From Streptomyces laculatispora (GTDB lineage Bacteria; Actinomycetota; Actinomycetes; Streptomycetales; Streptomycetaceae): 43,123 nt of DNA. Below are positions 43,085-43,123 of this stretch, piece after piece. Every line of letters starts with the position of its first letter. Positions within the stretch are counted from its first letter, which is position 1. The notes beneath the pieces are model-generated. The model made no database searches and was not told where the DNA came from. It saw nothing but the letters and a program-made list of their open reading frames with translations. The DNA is taken from contig NZ_JAFMPZ010000081.1 of NCBI RefSeq assembly GCF_017353455.1, positions 1-43,123 of the forward strand, written 5' to 3'. A program made the position numbers and the translations under genes.

Positions 43085-43123
43085 ATCCGTGCTGCCGGAG
43101 AACCCTCCCCCGTGACCCCGTTG

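Overview
The window is chromosomal DNA from a Streptomyces-type actinomycete. The evidence is very high GC throughout, many GTG starts with short purine-rich Shine-Dalgarno (SD) sites, long antisense open frames, and a division and cell wall (dcw) cluster flanked by an actinobacterial T-box-controlled ileS. I see no tRNA or rRNA genes, insertion sequences, prophage genes or CRISPR array. The region looks like conserved core chromosome.

Left part (1-9000). A dienelactone-hydrolase-family gene and an MscS-like channel gene are divergent. Next come a CPA1-type Na+/H+ antiporter on the minus strand, a Tat-exported GH95-like glycoside hydrolase on the plus strand, and a minus-strand run: a DksA/TraR-like protein with a histone-H1-like tail, lspA, an RluA/RluD pseudouridine synthase and a GNAT acetyltransferase.

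Middle part (9000-31000). ileS is on the plus strand behind a T-box leader that appears to work by hiding the ribosome binding site. It converges on the dcw cluster, which is entirely on the minus strand and transcribed from right to left: rsmH, ftsL, ftsI, murE, murF, mraY, murD, ftsW, murG, ftsQ, ftsZ, pgeF (ylmD), the PLP protein gene yggS (ylmE), sepF, yggT (ylmG), divIVA. Most genes abut or overlap by 4 nt (ATGA/GTGA), so coupled translation is likely. The main breaks lie upstream of sepF, ftsZ, ftsQ and ftsW. murC, ddl, mraZ and ftsA are absent here. The products make UDP-MurNAc-pentapeptide and lipid II (MurE, MurF, MurD, MraY, MurG), build septal peptidoglycan (FtsW, FtsI), assemble the divisome (FtsZ, SepF, FtsQ, FtsL) and direct polar growth (DivIVA).

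Right part (31000-43123). A small beta-carbonic anhydrase gene lies divergent from rsmH. It is followed by a MoxR ATPase / DUF58 / transmembrane transglutaminase operon, a DUF3040 membrane protein gene, a SAM methyltransferase gene, a SAV_6107-type HEPN gene, and an operon of a degenerate ABC ATPase, a YhgE/Pip membrane protein and a TetR regulator. A perfect TetR-style operator overlaps the likely start of transcription of that last operon.

Points most worth a second look: the GxHH (not HxGH) signature in IleS together with the translational T-box; the ABC ATPase that has lost Walker A Lys, the catalytic Glu, the signature and the H-switch; the H1-tail/DksA fusion lacking one zinc Cys; three WhiA-like GACAC sites upstream of ftsZ; a strong hairpin just upstream of the ftsQ SD; two tandem inverted repeats between rsmH and the carbonic anhydrase; and a 73-bp structured intergenic element between ileS and divIVA. 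None of these amounts to a clearly new multi-gene system. The exporter operon with the degenerate ATPase is the best candidate for unexplored biology.
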